The notes under the pieces: generated by a model
Database searches by the model: none
Told to the model about the DNA's origin: nothing
The model's input: only the letters and a program-made list of their open reading frames with translations
Program-made: the position numbers and the translations under genes
Source of the DNA: Pseudomonadota bacterium
Lineage (GTDB): Bacteria; Myxococcota_A; UBA796; GCA-2862545
NCBI GenBank assembly: GCA_947505245.1
Contig: CANNIZ010000028.1
Location: 1 to 52,200 of the forward strand
DNA length: 52,200 bases
Direction of reading: 5' to 3'
Shown here: positions 51,167-52,200 of the stretch, piece by piece
Layout: the number at the start of each line of letters is the position of its first letter
Position numbering within the stretch: position 1 is the first letter of the stretch

Positions 51167-52200
51167 ATGCCGTCTGCAGATCTGTTCGACCCGACCGATG
51201 AACACGCGATGCTTCGCACCATGGTGCGTGAGTTCGCAAAAAAGGAGGTCGATCCCCAGGCTGCGCGCCACGATGCGCTGGGTGAGCTCAACGTGCCGCT
51301 GCTTCGGCGCCTCGGTGAGCAGGGCCTGCTGGGGATCACCGTGCCGCAGGACCACGGCGGGGCTGGCATGGACGCGGTCGCGGCGGTGATTGTGCATCAC
51401 GAACTGTCGAAGTACGACCCGGGCTTCTGTCTGGCGTACCTCGCCCACTCGATGCTGTTCGTGAACAACTTCTTCTACGCCAGCAACAATGACCAGCGCT
51501 CCCATTGGCTCCCTAAAGCCATCTCCGGCGAATGGATCGGCGGCATGGGCATGACCGAGGCCGGCGCTGGCACGGATGTCCTCGCCATGACCACGACGGC
51601 GGTGAGGCAGGGCGACCGGTACATCATGAACGGCTCCAAGACGTACATCACGAACGGCTGTGAAGGCTTCGTGTTCATCGTTTACGCGAAGGTCGAGGGG
51701 CGCGTCACGTCGTTCATCGTGGACCGCACCTGCCCCGGTTTCCGGACGTCCGCGCACATCGACAAGCTCGGCATGCGCGGCTCGACGATGTCGGAGCTCA
51801 TCTTCGAAGACTGCGAAGTCCCGGCGTTCAATCGGCTCGGTGAAGAAGGTGGTGGGGTCACGCACATGATGCGAAACCTCGAGATCGAGCGGCTCACCCT
51901 CGCGGCGATGAGCGTCGGCATCGCCGAGCGCTGCGTGGAGATCATGGTGCGCCACGGCCAGGAGCGAAAGGCGTTCGGCGATCCGATCAACGCGTTCGGC
52001 CAGATTCAGCGGTACATCGGCGAGGGCTACGCGGCCATGGAAGCCGCAAAGTGTCTCGTGTACAACGTCGCGAGGGACGTCGGAGCCGACAAGCGCAACC
52101 GCATCGGCAGCGACGCCGCGAAGCTGTTCGCGGCGCCCGTCGGCAAGATGGTCGCGGACTATGCGATGCAGGTCATGGGCGGCTCCGGGTACTGCAAGGA
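51167..52200 (+). CDS. Acyl-CoA dehydrogenase (partial, runs off the right edge)
   Basis: The frame is open from the ATG at 51167 (GGAG upstream) to the end of the window, 344 codons. The N-terminal helical domain (LFDPTDEHAMLRTMVREF) and the middle beta domain with FAD motif MGMTEAGAGTDVLAM and NGSKTYITNGCEG are complete. The C-terminal helical domain shows GLGEEGGGVTHMM-like LGEEGGGVTHMMRNLEIER, RHGQERKAFGDPI and the start of VMGGSGYCK. It oxidises acyl-CoA to the 2-enoyl-CoA, passing electrons to ETF. The pattern is closest to short-branched-chain types such as isovaleryl-CoA dehydrogenase. The catalytic Glu region lies at or past the edge, so substrate class is uncertain. Confidence 0.93.
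   Translation, partial: MPSADLFDPTDEHAMLRTMVREFAKKEVDPQAARHDALGELNVPLLRRLGEQGLLGITVPQDHGGAGMDAVAAVIVHHELSKYDPGFCLAYLAHSMLFVNNFFYASNNDQRSHWLPKAISGEWIGGMGMTEAGAGTDVLAMTTTAVRQGDRYIMNGSKTYITNGCEGFVFIVYAKVEGRVTSFIVDRTCPGFRTSAHIDKLGMRGSTMSELIFEDCEVPAFNRLGEEGGGVTHMMRNLEIERLTLAAMSVGIAERCVEIMVRHGQERKAFGDPINAFGQIQRYIGEGYAAMEAAKCLVYNVARDVGADKRNRIGSDAAKLFAAPVGKMVADYAMQVMGGSGYCK

Overview
The window is a gene-dense, very GC-rich stretch of chromosome that looks like a member of the Myxococcota (former Deltaproteobacteria). The pointers are a MYXO-CTERM-like C-terminal anchor (gene at 29577-30896), three eukaryotic-type Ser/Thr kinases with long Pro/Thr/Val-rich linkers and PEGA-like tails (one with the HRDVNPRN loop), many Asp/Thr-rich lipoproteins, and a LexA operator that fits the Myxococcus xanthus motif at 16 of 17 positions. 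I see no rRNA, tRNA, CRISPR array, insertion sequence, phage gene or replication origin. No gap exceeds 300 bases; the longest are 10459-10652 and 28392-28601.

Layout. 1-2706: a cut-off membrane gene, a two-domain polyprenyl synthase, lexA with a 32-bp palindromic operator, and slyX. 2802-14473: envelope and signalling genes, namely an FG-GAP lipoprotein, three Ser/Thr kinases, an ABC-type solute-binding protein and small secreted proteins. 14478-19367: a sugar ABC importer operon directly behind a kinase (ATPase, a binding-protein/permease fusion, a second permease) and a membrane EEP hydrolase. 19418-23962: two tandem paralogous lipoproteins and a PHP-domain (CehA-like) lipoprotein. 24015-29567: GNAT acetyltransferase, HAD acid phosphatase, a secreted SmpA-like protein, an SDR, a CBS protein coupled to a Lys/Ala-rich protein with zinc fingers at both ends, and a secreted lipase-like hydrolase. 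29577-32122: MYXO-CTERM protein and prfB with its programmed +1 frameshift. 32159-38124: FecR-like secreted protein, CHASE2 adenylate cyclase, alkaline-phosphatase-superfamily hydrolase and a hybrid histidine kinase. 38160-40707: three-domain NfuA-like protein, alanine-dehydrogenase-like protein, peptidoglycan glycosyltransferase. 40759-41645: two coupled AhpD-like genes. 41685-52200: glycogen synthase, M3 peptidase, PlsB-like acyltransferase with a degenerate MBL partner, pnuC-nadR NAD salvage pair, a coiled-coil lipoprotein and a cut-off acyl-CoA dehydrogenase.

The strongest new observation is at 41055-41645. What gene calling splits into two short ORFs is one reading frame interrupted by a single UGA (41298-41300). 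That UGA sits exactly at the second Cys of the AhpD active-site motif (E-x11-C-x2-U-x3-H), and 17 nt after it is a 6-bp stem with a GGUC loop, as expected of a bacterial SECIS. I read it as an AhpD-like selenoprotein. Other points worth a check are the binding-protein/permease fusion without a signal peptide, the degenerate second domain of the polyprenyl synthase, the zinc-finger/histone-H1-like protein, and a pair of lipoproteins that defines an apparently unnamed family.
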